In this document: piece after piece, positions 34,365 to 43,218 of the stretch | Numbering within the stretch: position 1 is the stretch's first letter | Layout: each line of letters opens with the position of its first letter | Assembly (NCBI GenBank): GCA_039933105.1 | Contig: JBDTOT010000002.1 | Span: 1-64,000 of the forward strand | Source: FEN-1219 sp039933105 | Lineage (GTDB): Bacteria > Pseudomonadota > Gammaproteobacteria > Steroidobacterales > Rariloculaceae | Length of the DNA: 64,000 bases | Direction: 5' to 3' | The notes under the pieces: generated by a model | Seen by the model: the letters and a program-made list of their open reading frames with translations, nothing else | What the model was told of the DNA's origin: nothing | Database searches by the model: none | Program-made: the position numbers and the translations under genes

Positions 34365-35843
34365 ATGTTCGCACGGTCCGCCTGCAAGTTCCTCGAGCAC
34401 GTCTGTCTCTTTGCAGTAGCGGCCGCCGCCACCGCATGCGCGCCCAGTGAACTAGAGCCGGGCCGCGCCGCGGCCGCCCGCATTGGGCGTGGCGCGCCCT
34501 TGCCAACGCTCGAGGCTCCGCTCGTGGGCGCCGGCGGTTACTTCGGCGGGAGTGGGCGTTCGCCGGCAACGGCCGCCAAGGATTCGAATTCGTTGCAGCG
34601 TGTGTTCGCCTTCGGACAGGGCTACCTGCCACCTGCGCCGGTGCCGCCCGTGATCGGCGCTCCGCCCGGAAGTACGCCGCAGGGCGTCACGCCGCTCGAT
34701 CGCGATCTGTTCACCACGCGTGACTTCTACGCGGATCGTGCGCTGTGGAGCGACCCGCGTTACTTCCGCTGCAACAGCCCGATCGCGCTCGAATCGATGT
34801 GGGGCGCACTCGAGGCGTTGGGCGGATTCGATGCGACGCCGGTGCTGGTTGGCAAAGATCCGCCGCGCACGGCGGCCTGGGGATACTGCGACCGCGATTA
34901 CCCGCGCGCGGCGATCGTGAGCCCGTACCCGTTCAAAACCGCTCGTGAGCACTACGACGCGCTGCTCGCGGAAGCAAAAGCACACGGCGGGCCGACGCTG
35001 CACACGCGCGCGACGTTGCCCGCTTGGGACGGCCGTTACGGCTCGCCTACATATGTGCCGAAAGCCGGCGAGCCTCCGCAGTGGATCTGGATGCCGTTCA
35101 ATCAAGTGCCCACGATTCTGTCGCTGCTGACGCCCGATTATCAGACACGCTTCGTGCAGCAGATGTATCACGCGGCCGTGAACAACGCGCCGCAGTGGCC
35201 GGCGACGTATTGCTGGCCGGAGGGCTTCATGCGGCGGTTCACGTCCCAGTACGGCTCGCGCGAGCTGTACATGACGCCCGACGTCGTGCTGTTCGTAGGC
35301 GGCAGCGCGGACAACGTCGTCACGCAGATCCAGATGAATCGCAGCTTCGACCTGTCGGGCGACGTGCCGCGCCTGGGTCAGGACGTGCGCCGCTGGTATG
35401 GCGAGACCATCGGCTTCTGGGACGGTGACGCGCTGGTCACGTGGACATCCAACGTGCAGGGCTGGATGACGCACGGGAGCTTCGAGCACTCGAACCAGAT
35501 GCAGACGATCGAAATCTACACTCCACGCAAAGACGACGCGGGCAAGTTGATCGGCTTGCTGCAGGAGACCGTCTTCTACGACGCCGAGACGCTCGTGCAG
35601 CCGCTGCGGCTCTACACACACATGAACCGCGTCTACGGCTTGAACGAGGGCGATCCACGAATCTTCGTCGAGTGCCTGCAGACGATCTATCCAATCAACG
35701 GGCGTATGACGCCGGTCGCGCCCGACAAGGAAATATCGATCGTGGCGCCGGATTGGTACGGTCGGCCGTGGGCGCAACTGTGGGAACGGTACTTCGAGCA
35801 GGGCATGAGCCGCCCGGACGAGGGCGTCGTCGGCTTTAAATAG
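34365..35843 (+). CDS. Predicted lipoprotein of the unnamed secreted family (cluster member 5)
   Basis: 492 residues. The N-terminus ends in a lipobox AATAC (Cys25), so it is lipid-anchored. A GGGGG tract precedes the ATG. The family block appears as GETIGFWDGDALVTWTSNVQGW, followed by LLQETVFYDAETLVQPLRLY. The N-terminal 200 residues are Pro/Gly-rich with several paired Cys (YFRCNS, GYCDRDY, YCWPEG). It is the largest member and the last gene of the cluster. The function is unknown. Confidence 0.7.
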   Translation: MFARSACKFLEHVCLFAVAAAATACAPSELEPGRAAAARIGRGAPLPTLEAPLVGAGGYFGGSGRSPATAAKDSNSLQRVFAFGQGYLPPAPVPPVIGAPPGSTPQGVTPLDRDLFTTRDFYADRALWSDPRYFRCNSPIALESMWGALEALGGFDATPVLVGKDPPRTAAWGYCDRDYPRAAIVSPYPFKTAREHYDALLAEAKAHGGPTLHTRATLPAWDGRYGSPTYVPKAGEPPQWIWMPFNQVPTILSLLTPDYQTRFVQQMYHAAVNNAPQWPATYCWPEGFMRRFTSQYGSRELYMTPDVVLFVGGSADNVVTQIQMNRSFDLSGDVPRLGQDVRRWYGETIGFWDGDALVTWTSNVQGWMTHGSFEHSNQMQTIEIYTPRKDDAGKLIGLLQETVFYDAETLVQPLRLYTHMNRVYGLNEGDPRIFVECLQTIYPINGRMTPVAPDKEISIVAPDWYGRPWAQLWERYFEQGMSRPDEGVVGFK

Positions 35844-35911
35844 GTACGCAAGACGTGCCCTTATCTTCCCCGCACCCCGTCCTGACACGGAGTCAGCGGT
35901 CTGTTGCGCGA

Positions 35912-36230
35912 TCACGCCAGCGCGGCGATGTTATCGGCTGCGATTTGGCCGTCCACCAATTCCACCGTGTGATCGCAACGCCTGGCAAGGTACAAGTTGT
36001 GCGTGACGAGCAAGAAGGTAGTGTTACTTGCCGCGCTGATGGTGCGCATCAGCTCGAAGACATTGTTGGCGGACTGCGTATCGAGATTGCCCGTGGGCTC
36101 GTCGGCGAGAATCAGCGGTGGATTCAGCGCCACGCCCGGGCGATCGCAACTCGTTGCTGTTGACCGCCGGATAGATTCCCCACCAGGCTGTTCTGCCACT
36201 GAGCCAGCCCTACTTTTTCGAGGAGGCCGG
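35912..36230 (-). pseudogene. ABC transporter ATPase remnant (LolD/MacB-like C-terminal half)
   Basis: On the minus strand one frame reads VGLAQWQNSLVGNLSGGQQQ then RVAIARAW and stops. A second frame continues the same protein as VALNPPLILADEPTGNLDTQ and ends with the switch His (LLVTHNLYLARR). The signature, Walker B and H-loop are therefore present but split by a frameshift near 36140, and the Walker A half is missing. This is a broken LolD/MacB-type ATPase. No permease partner is adjacent. Confidence 0.8.
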
Positions 36231-36363
36231 TAGCGACAGTGTGTCGGCGGCGAATAGCGCAGAAACGCAGCGTGCGCTGCGATGGCCAGGCGGGCGACAA
36301 GGAGCCCGCACGGCTCGTGTCGTCAGGTGCATCCGCGGGGACTGACGTGGGAAAAGCTTGGAT

Positions 36364-36924
36364 CTACGAGAGCAGTCGACCGTACTCGTTTCTAATGGAG
36401 TGGTAGCACTCACAAACCTTCCGTTCGAGCCCCAGCCGGTCCACTACGACAATCAAGCTGCGTCGAGATCGAATGATCCCTGCGCTTCGCAGCTCGTTCA
36501 TCGTCTCGGTTATGCCTTCGCGGCGCACGCCGAGCAGATACGTTATCTGTTCATGTGTAATGGACAACTCGCAGTCAGGCGACCGATCCAGTCTTAGCAG
36601 AAGCCACCGGCACAGTTGCTCCGACACTCTGTGATGCCGGTTGCAAGCCCCCGTTTGGGCGATCTGTGTGATCAGCGCCCGCGTGTAGCGCAGCAGTTGC
36701 TGCCGCAGCTCGGCGCTCGCGGAGAACTCCTTCCGCAAGATCTCGGCTCGCAACCGGTAAGCCTCGCCGCTGCGTTGCACGACGGCGTAGCGCTGTGGTC
36801 CTGGCGCCGTTGTGCCTTCAAGGAATATCGAGACGCCGAACAGACCTTCGTTGCCCGTGACAGCGACTTCCCCCGTAGGGTGGTCTCCTCCGAAGAACAC
36901 GCAACTACGACGGGGCAATCTCAA
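36364..36924 (-). CDS. Crp/Fnr-family regulator, N-terminally truncated
   Basis: 186 residues from a weak TTG. The first part joins the cyclic-nucleotide-type sensor domain in mid-fold (GEVAVTGNEGLFGVSIFLEG), so about 50 residues usual in this group are missing. The dimerisation helix and winged helix are intact (LSITHEQITYLLGVRREGIT is the recognition region). No upstream frame supplies the lost part, and the gene lies next to a broken ABC gene. It may be a decaying gene or a short DNA-binding protein; expression is uncertain. Confidence 0.65.
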   Translation of the reverse strand: MRLPRRSCVFFGGDHPTGEVAVTGNEGLFGVSIFLEGTTAPGPQRYAVVQRSGEAYRLRAEILRKEFSASAELRQQLLRYTRALITQIAQTGACNRHHRVSEQLCRWLLLRLDRSPDCELSITHEQITYLLGVRREGITETMNELRSAGIIRSRRSLIVVVDRLGLERKVCECYHSIRNEYGRLLS

Positions 36925-37263
36925 GGAGCGGGAAGAGGCAGGCGGCCAATCTAGCTGAGCTGCTAGCGGGTGGAGAAGTCGGGAAATCTACGTATGCCTC
37001 CCCCGCGCGCGGCGCGTGCACGATGCTCTACCGGGGCCCACTAAAGCCGCTCTTTGTGCACTGCAACTGTGCCGTCGGCGGCGGCCGAGGTGGGTCCGGT
37101 GGGCCCTCTAGGTGTGGGAATGCGAATGCTACGGCCTTGCTCGAAAGAGTATGCTCGGCTGCTATCGCAGGGCGCACCGCGTGCTCCGGAATGATCCGTC
37201 GGCGGCATAAACACGGGAAGCCTATGGCACATGTGAGTGCTGCTTTTGACCACTGGAGACTGC
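36925..37263. other. Gene-free stretch upstream of the PAS protein
   Basis: No reading frame with recognisable features. The lost N-terminal part of the Crp/Fnr gene was looked for here and not found. GGAGAC at 37255-37260 is the probable ribosome-binding site of the next gene. Confidence 0.5.
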
Positions 37264-37869
37264 ATGTCGATCCCCCCCACTGAACGGAACGTGCATCTGA
37301 AATTGCGCACCCACGCTGAGGCGCACCTCAAAGCGGGCTCCGCTCCGCCGACGAAGGGCTGGCCGACGGGTACGAACGCACTGAACCTTCTTTACACGTT
37401 GGCGAGCTCGGCGGAGAGCGCGGACGCCGCGCTGAAGCTGCTTCATGAACTGCAGGTGCACCAGGTCGAGCTGGATCTGCAGCACGAGCAGCTGGAGAAC
37501 ACGCGGCGGGAGCTACTGGAAGACTTGGCTCGCTATAAGGGGCTCTACGAGTCCGCGCCGGTGGGGTATTTCAACGTCAGCTTCGAGGGTTGCATCCTCG
37601 AAGGGAATGTAGCCGGCGCCGAATTGTTTGGAAGTGGGCTGGACAAACTGCGAGGCCTGCGTATAGAGAGCTTGCTCGCGCCTGCCAGCCGACCCGTGCT
37701 GGTCGAACTGCTGCGCCGGCTGCAGGCGGGCGACTCGAAAAACTCTCGTGAAGTGCAGTCCGGGAGGGCAAACGGCTCTCGACCGTTGCGGGTCGTGGCA
37801 AGTATCGCCCCGGGCGGCGCATCGTTCCTGATGGTTTTCCTCAACACGGCCGATCCAAACGTGAGTTGA
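37264..37869 (+). CDS. PAS-domain signalling protein
   Basis: 201 residues from ATG 37264. The N-terminal part has a coiled-coil stretch (LLHELQVHQVELDLQHEQLENT) of the kind that precedes PAS sensors in two-component proteins. A PAS domain follows (YKGLYESAPVGYFNVSFEG, then GSRPLRVVASI). There is no kinase or cyclase output, so it may act as a partner for another signalling protein, such as the CheB/CheR hybrid 104 bases downstream. Confidence 0.75.
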   Translation: MSIPPTERNVHLKLRTHAEAHLKAGSAPPTKGWPTGTNALNLLYTLASSAESADAALKLLHELQVHQVELDLQHEQLENTRRELLEDLARYKGLYESAPVGYFNVSFEGCILEGNVAGAELFGSGLDKLRGLRIESLLAPASRPVLVELLRRLQAGDSKNSREVQSGRANGSRPLRVVASIAPGGASFLMVFLNTADPNVS

Positions 37870-37972
37870 CCGCGCACCGGAGTTCTCGTCGGACCGTTTA
37901 CATAGAATTGACCTCGGCGGCGTGGAGTTTGGCTCCGGCTGGGAGCATGTTTCTTTTGCGTAGTTCTGCTTG

Positions 37973-40522
37973 ATGCCCCACCACAACCCAGTGCTCGAGA
38001 CGCGGATCGTCGGTATCGGCGCGTCGGCGGGAGGCTTGGCGGCGCTCGCGCAACTCCTCGAGAAGATTCCGCCGAAGAGCGGGCTCGCCTATGTCGTGGT
38101 GCAGCATCTGGATCCCACGCAAAAAACTATGTTGGCGGAGCTGCTGCAACGCGCTACCACCATGCCAGTGCGAGAGGCGGAAGGAAACGCGCGCGTCGAG
38201 CCGAACTGCGTGTATGTGATCCCGCCCAACACCGAACTCACCGTGGTCAACGGTGTGTTGAAATTGCGCGTGCCCGCCGAACCGCGCGGCTTTCGGTTGC
38301 CGATCAACGTCCTGTTCTCTTCCTTGGCCAGCACGCAGAGCGAACGCGCCATCGCCGTAGTACTTTCCGGCATGGGAACGGACGGGACGCTCGGCCTGCA
38401 GGCCGTCAAAGCGATGGGTGGGCTCACGGTGGTGCAAGAGCCCGAGACTGCGCAATTCGACGCGATGCCGAGAAGTGCCATCGACGCGGGATGTGCCGAC
38501 ATCGTCGCGTCGCCCGACGAGATACCGGCTCGAATCTTTGCCTACCTGGGTCTCGTGTCAGATCCGGGCCTCGCTGCCGAGGACGAAACGGAACCCACGC
38601 TCGCGTCCGACCCCCTGCGCGGCATCTATGAGCTGTTGAAGCAGCGAACCCGCCACGACTTTTCGCTCTACAAGCCCAGCACGGTGCATCGACGGGTCGA
38701 CCGACGCATGGCCATCCACGACATCGCCACACCGGCGCTCTATGCCGAATTCCTGCGGCACAACCCTCAGGAGATTGATCTTCTGTTCAAAGAGCTGCTG
38801 ATCGGGGTGACCAGCTTCTTTCGGGATCGGGCCGTGTGGGAACATCTGGGGGAAGTCGTGTTGCCGCAACTGCTTGCGCGGCGAGCGGCAGAGCCGAAGC
38901 TGCGCGCCTGGGTGATCGGCTGCTCGACGGGCGAAGAGGCTTATTCGCTGGCAATGGTGTTCAGCGAAGTCGTGGAACGCCTGCCCCAGGGCAATGCGTT
39001 CACGCTACAGATTTTCGCGTCCGATCTGAGCCCGGACGCGATCGCCGCCGCACGGCGCGGCCGATACCCGGCCTCGATCAGCTCCGACGTGTCGGCCGCG
39101 AGGTTGGCGCGCTTCTTCAGCGCTCACGAAAGCCATTACCAGATCAACGAAAGCATTCGCGACATGGTGCTGTTCGCGCACCACAACGTCGTGCTCGACC
39201 CGCCGTTCACCAGACTCGACTTGATCGCCTGCCGCAACTTGCTGATCTATTTTGACGGTACGCTACAGCGCAGGCTGGTGCCGCTGTTTCACTACAGCCT
39301 GCGTGCGGGCGGCGTGCTGCTGCTCGGCAGCTCCGAAACCGCGGGTAAGTTCGGTCATCTGTTCGCTCCCACGGAATTGAAGCTGCGGCTTTATTTACGC
39401 CAGGATGTCAGTTCCCACGGCAGTGCCGACTTTCTGATGAAGTCGTTTCCTCCCCTGACCGCGACACCCAAGGAGTCTCACGTGGCGCATCCCAACACTC
39501 CGACGCCGACAACCGACAGCCTGCAAACGGCCGCCGACCAGTTGTTGCTGCAGGTGTATGCGCCTGCCGCCGTCGTGCTCAACCCCGGCGGCGATATCGT
39601 TTACATCAGTGGACACACCGGCAAATACCTGGAACCGGCGGCCGGCAAGGCCAACTGGAATTTCCACGCCATGGCGCGCGAGGGCTTGCGCGGACCCCTC
39701 GCGGACGCTCTCAAGCGGGCCGCTTCACAACGCGAGCCGGTGCAGCTGAAGGGCTTGCACGTACAGATACCGGGTGGCGTGCAGATTGTCGACGTCGCTG
39801 TGCAAGCCATTCGCGAGCCCGCTGCGCTGCAAGGCATGACGATGATCGTTTTCCACGACATCGCGCCAGCTCCGGCCGGCCGCCGTCGCCGCAAAGGACA
39901 AACCGAAACGGACGCGGCTCACACCGCCGAGTTGCAGAGACTCGGGGACGAGATCGACGCGTCGCGCGAAGAATCGCGCGCGACCAAGGAAGAGCTGCAG
40001 TCCGCCAACGAGGAGTTGCAGTCGACCAACGAGGAACTGCAGTCCACCAACGAGGAGTTGACGACCTCGAAGGAAGAGATGCAGTCGATGAATGAGGAAC
40101 TACAAACGATCAACAATGAGATGCTGTCGAAACTCGACGATCTTGCGCTTGCGCAAAGCGACCTGAAGAACCTGCTCAACAGCACGGAGATCGCCATTCT
40201 GTTCCTGGATGAGCGACTGAACGTAAGGCGCTTCACGGATCGGGCCGCGAAAGTTTTCAATATTCGGGAGAACGACATCGGTCGGCCGCTCAGCGACCTG
40301 ACGACGAGCCTTCAGTATCCGGCGCTGCACGAAGACGCGCTCGAGACTCTGCGCACTCTGGCATTCTCGGAGAAGCGGCTTCCCACCAACGATGGCCGGT
40401 GGCTCACGGTACGCATCATGCCTTACCGCAGGCTGGACAACGTGATCGACGGCGTCGTGATCACGTTCGTGGACATCACAGCAAAGGAGCTGAAGTCGAC
40501 GCCGCCGAATCCGATCCCGTGA
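37973..40522 (+). CDS. CheB-CheR hybrid with coiled coil and PAS domain
   Basis: 849 residues. A CheB methylesterase domain comes first, with the catalytic Ser in IGASAGG, His in VQHLDP and Asp in SGMGTDG. A CheR methyltransferase domain follows (RHDFSLYKPSTV; VTSFFRD; the SAM loop IGCSTGEEAYS; CRNLLIYF). A degenerate PAS, a long heptad coiled coil built of repeated EELQSTN units (about residues 660-710) and a C-terminal PAS complete it. No histidine-kinase domain follows, unlike many relatives. No methyl-accepting protein or other che gene is nearby. The start is ATG 37973, just after an in-frame TTG. Confidence 0.92.
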   Translation: MPHHNPVLETRIVGIGASAGGLAALAQLLEKIPPKSGLAYVVVQHLDPTQKTMLAELLQRATTMPVREAEGNARVEPNCVYVIPPNTELTVVNGVLKLRVPAEPRGFRLPINVLFSSLASTQSERAIAVVLSGMGTDGTLGLQAVKAMGGLTVVQEPETAQFDAMPRSAIDAGCADIVASPDEIPARIFAYLGLVSDPGLAAEDETEPTLASDPLRGIYELLKQRTRHDFSLYKPSTVHRRVDRRMAIHDIATPALYAEFLRHNPQEIDLLFKELLIGVTSFFRDRAVWEHLGEVVLPQLLARRAAEPKLRAWVIGCSTGEEAYSLAMVFSEVVERLPQGNAFTLQIFASDLSPDAIAAARRGRYPASISSDVSAARLARFFSAHESHYQINESIRDMVLFAHHNVVLDPPFTRLDLIACRNLLIYFDGTLQRRLVPLFHYSLRAGGVLLLGSSETAGKFGHLFAPTELKLRLYLRQDVSSHGSADFLMKSFPPLTATPKESHVAHPNTPTPTTDSLQTAADQLLLQVYAPAAVVLNPGGDIVYISGHTGKYLEPAAGKANWNFHAMAREGLRGPLADALKRAASQREPVQLKGLHVQIPGGVQIVDVAVQAIREPAALQGMTMIVFHDIAPAPAGRRRRKGQTETDAAHTAELQRLGDEIDASREESRATKEELQSANEELQSTNEELQSTNEELTTSKEEMQSMNEELQTINNEMLSKLDDLALAQSDLKNLLNSTEIAILFLDERLNVRRFTDRAAKVFNIRENDIGRPLSDLTTSLQYPALHEDALETLRTLAFSEKRLPTNDGRWLTVRIMPYRRLDNVIDGVVITFVDITAKELKSTPPNPIP

Positions 40523-40589
40523 AGAAGGCGCCCACGCGCACTCCCTGCTGACCGGCCAGTTGTACCCGAGCGCATACGCTGCGTACACC

Positions 40590-41183
40590 TTAGGTTTCGG
40601 CGTGCGCGCCGAGGAGTTCGGCTAGCCTGCTCAAAGTCGCGGCGAGTATCGTGCCGGTCGAGCCGCCGAGGCCCAGCTTGCCGGTCTGGAGGGCGGCGTA
40701 AGCTGTAACCGCCACACTGACCAAGCGTCGCTGCTCATTCATGACGGCAACGTCGCCCCCATGCAGTTCGTTTCCTTCCGCAAACGCCGTGACGGCGTCC
40801 GCAATGGCGTTGTCGAGGCAACGATTGAGAATGCGGAATTCATCCACGGTAACGGAGACGCGCTGTTCGCTGGCCAACTGCGTCACGGCCTGACAGACGT
40901 CACCGTAGTCGTGAACCACCTGGTCGATGGTGTAGCCGTTGCGAAGTAGCGTGGCGCCGTGCAGGGCGGCACCGCGACCGATCGTCGTAGGCGCTGGCGT
41001 GGGCGCCGGATCCAGCACATCCGGCGCTGATTGTTCTTTGCCAAGCGTATCGACGAGTTGCTGGAGGAATAGCGGCACGCCGTTGGCGTCAGACGCGCCG
41101 ACAGGCGAGGACCTCCTCTGTACCTTGTGCCTGCACCGGGCGATCAATTCGCGTCGGTTCGAGCTGATGAACTCGTCAAGCAT
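40590..41183 (-). CDS. Sensor-like protein resembling the RsbR/histidine-kinase N-terminal domain
   Basis: 197 residues. The blocks RRELIARCRHKVQRR, PLFLQQLVDTLG, HGATLLRNGYTIDQVVHDYGD and DNAIADAVTAF are those of the helical sensor domain that heads a group of histidine kinases. Here the protein ends after a short extra helix, with no kinase domain, so it is either a stand-alone sensor or a truncated kinase. It is convergent with the CheB/CheR gene. The region downstream on its strand shows no kinase remnant. Confidence 0.65.
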   Translation of the reverse strand: MLDEFISSNRRELIARCRHKVQRRSSPVGASDANGVPLFLQQLVDTLGKEQSAPDVLDPAPTPAPTTIGRGAALHGATLLRNGYTIDQVVHDYGDVCQAVTQLASEQRVSVTVDEFRILNRCLDNAIADAVTAFAEGNELHGGDVAVMNEQRRLVSVAVTAYAALQTGKLGLGGSTGTILAATLSRLAELLGAHAET

Positions 41184-41544
41184 TCAGCACAATAAGTCGA
41201 GGTTGCTTAAAGCGTCTGTGCGCTGCCGTGCACAGCGGGCGTCGCGTTCCGCGCTTGACGCAACATACGTGTGGTCGCGAACAGAGCGAGGCGCGCGCAT
41301 CGGCTAATTTGGATGGGCGGGCACTCGCATAGGCGACGGCCGCATGAACGAACAGCTGTCTGTCCGTCGGCATTGATCAAGGAACGGTGACGCTTTCCGG
41401 AAGTGTGTCCACGTGGAAGGAACGCGATGAGGCCGTTTCAGCTGCGTGGGCGGCGCCCGGAGTCACATGGGTCAAGGACAATCTCGCTATCACGCCCTGA
41501 AATCGTCCAGGTGAGCGTCGCGCCGCCGAGGCATCGCGCGGCGC
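41184..41544. other. Gene-free stretch
   Basis: No supportable gene. Short frames crossing it have no domain features. It ends at the truncated duplicate described next. Confidence 0.5.
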
Positions 41545-41814
41545 GTGTTGACGTCCAGCGGACATTTCAACGCCACGGGCTGCTCGGCCAACGTGAATTT
41601 TACGAGCCCCTCAGAATCACCGCGCGACCGGAAGACGCGGAGCGCAAGCGCTTCCTGCTCGAGCTGATTCCGAACGAAGCGCAGCCAACCACGACGATGA
41701 AGTGTCCGGACGTCGATCTCGTGCTGCCCGCCGGTGAACACCGTGACGGTGGAGCAAGGGCTGACGAGCGCGGTCACCGGCACGCTAACGATCGCGGTGC
41801 CGCCGCCCCAATAA
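41545..41814 (+). pseudogene. Truncated duplicate of the 3' end of the secreted gene at 57463
   Basis: The reading frame includes ITARPEDAERKRFLLELIP and TTTMKCPDVDLVLP, almost identical to the C-terminal part of the protein encoded at 57463-58854 on the other strand. The DNA matches base for base over most of its length, including the last 60 bases and the stop. About 70 internal bases have been lost, shifting the frame. No start or N-terminal region is present, so this is a dead fragment. Confidence 0.85.
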
Positions 41815-41949
41815 CGCCGCTACCGACGCTGCCGCTGCGTTCAGCGATCTACTGACGCGGGTCGCCGTTTCGGTTCACGTAGATGGTCCGGCCCGGAGGC
41901 GCCGTCATCTTCACGTAGTGCCCGACCTTCGCAACGACGCACGTCGCGG

Positions 41950-42465
41950 TCACACCGGTCCTCGTCGTCTCGATCGCGGCCGACATTGCCGCCGATGACG
42001 CCACCGGCGACCGCGCCGCCGACGGTCGCCACGTCTCGAGTGCGAGGTCACGCGCGCTTCGAACACGGGTTCGTTCGCGCGCCGCCGATACTCATAGTTG
42101 GGGGTCGCAAGCGGAGCTGGCGCTTCGGCGTAATCGCCCTTGCGTCGATTGGCCTGGCGCACGGAGCTGACGCGATTATCGAGACCCAACCGTTTCAGAG
42201 AGTCGTAAGCGCCACGGCGCAGGAGCACGCAACGGCCCGCATACTCCGAGTCGTCGCACACGACCCAGTCGCCGTTGTCGACGACGACCGATGACGCGCG
42301 GTCGTTGAACCCGGCGTTCTTGAAGTTCGTGACGGGGCGCTTGGCCGTGAAGGCGCGCCCGCGGAAACCTTCGCCTTCGTAGAAGGTGATTTGCGCTGCC
42401 TGCACCGCCTGCGCCGCAAGAACCAACGCGCCGATGCAGAACGCGGATTTCAGGTATCGCTTCAT
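41950..42465 (-). CDS. Secreted beta/gamma-crystallin-type protein with frameshifted C-terminus
   Basis: 171 residues from ATG 42465. A signal peptide (ALVLAAQAVQA) precedes one crystallin double Greek-key region (ITFYEGEGFRGRAF, NFKNAGFNDRASSVVV, WVVCDDSEYAGRCVLLR). After FEARVTS the frame turns into Arg-rich nonsense, while a second frame carries ATVGGAVAGGVIGGNVGRD, a glycine-zipper segment. A third frame carries VKMTAPPGRTIYVNRNGDPR to a stop at 41849. The full gene was probably 41849-42465, and the 3' third is damaged. The crystallin half could still be made. Confidence 0.75.
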   Translation of the reverse strand: MKRYLKSAFCIGALVLAAQAVQAAQITFYEGEGFRGRAFTAKRPVTNFKNAGFNDRASSVVVDNGDWVVCDDSEYAGRCVLLRRGAYDSLKRLGLDNRVSSVRQANRRKGDYAEAPAPLATPNYEYRRRANEPVFEARVTSHSRRGDRRRRGRRWRHRRQCRPRSRRRGPV

Positions 42466-42634
42466 CAAGGACTGCACTTTCTCTGTTCGCTAGCGCACAC
42501 AACGAGCTCCTAGGCATCCGTATTGCCCACACTACGCGCATGCGCTCGTACGCGAGAGAATCCTGCCGTTCGCGCGCTTGTGCACTTGGGTAACGACGCG
42601 AACCCGCCGCAGATCGCGGCCTAAGGAGAGGCAG

Positions 42635-42781
42635 ATGCTCGAGACTATTGCAATCGTTTTGGTGATCCTCTGGCTACTCGGTTTGGCAACTTCGTACACC
42701 ATGGGGGGCGTGATTCACATCCTCCTGGTGCTCGCCATCGTGGTAATTCTGATCCGCGTCATTCAAGGTCGGCGCGTGTAA
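42635..42781 (+). CDS. Lmo0937-type small membrane protein
   Basis: 48 residues, almost entirely hydrophobic (MLETIAIVLVILWLLGLATS, then HILLVLAIVVILIRVIQG). AAGGAGAG precedes the ATG by four bases. Such two-helix proteins are widespread and often stress-induced. The function is unknown. Confidence 0.75.
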   Translation: MLETIAIVLVILWLLGLATSYTMGGVIHILLVLAIVVILIRVIQGRRV

Positions 42782-42832
42782 TCAGGCCGACAGCTTCGAT
42801 TTTCTTTCGCTACTTTTTTGGGAGAATACGAC

Positions 42833-43054
42833 ATGAACACAGGCAAGATTCTGGGACTCGCGCTGATCGTGGCTGGAGTCCTGGGTTTGGTGTACGGCAG
42901 TTTCACCTACACCAAGGACACCCATCGGGCGAACGTAGGGCCGATCACTCTGTCGGTAAAAGACAAGGAGACGGTCAACGTCCCCATCTGGGCCGGCGTG
43001 GTGGCCGTCGTGGCCGGCGGCGCGCTTCTGCTCTACGCGGGCAAGAAGAGTTAG
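42833..43054 (+). CDS. Small membrane protein, DUF3185-like
   Basis: 73 residues: helix one (ILGLALIVAGVLGLVYGSF), a polar loop TKDTHRANVGPITLSVKD, then helix two (WAGVVAVVAGGALLLYAG). GGGAGA lies upstream of ATG 42833. It follows the Lmo0937-type gene by 51 bases and may share its transcript. The function is unknown; the setting suggests envelope stress. Confidence 0.7.
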   Translation: MNTGKILGLALIVAGVLGLVYGSFTYTKDTHRANVGPITLSVKDKETVNVPIWAGVVAVVAGGALLLYAGKKS

Positions 43055-43218
43055 CCGGCGTTGTCTACCGGCGATCCGGCTTTCGCCGAGGGAGTCGCCA
43101 TGGCTGCACGGGAGATATCACGGGCAGCCGTGGCTTATTTGACGCTCGGGAGCATGCTCAACAACGCCGCGAAGCCAACGGACAGCGTGAACGTTGTAAG
43201 CACCGCACATACGAACGA

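Noticed and set aside
34452..35915. 487-residue open frame antisense to the lipoprotein gene
   Set aside because: The forward frame has a lipobox, a ribosome-binding site and family motifs. The reverse frame is Arg/His-rich without motifs.
36280..36330. Possible third IS91 transposase fragment (RMHLT block)
   Set aside because: Only about 14 bases match the 57-kb fragment and the following residues do not continue the transposase pattern; too short to call.
40000..40110. Tandem DNA repeat with units like GAGGAGTTGCAGTCGACCAAC
   Set aside because: It encodes the heptad coiled coil of the CheB-CheR hybrid and stays in frame, so it is coding repetition rather than a CRISPR or minisatellite locus.
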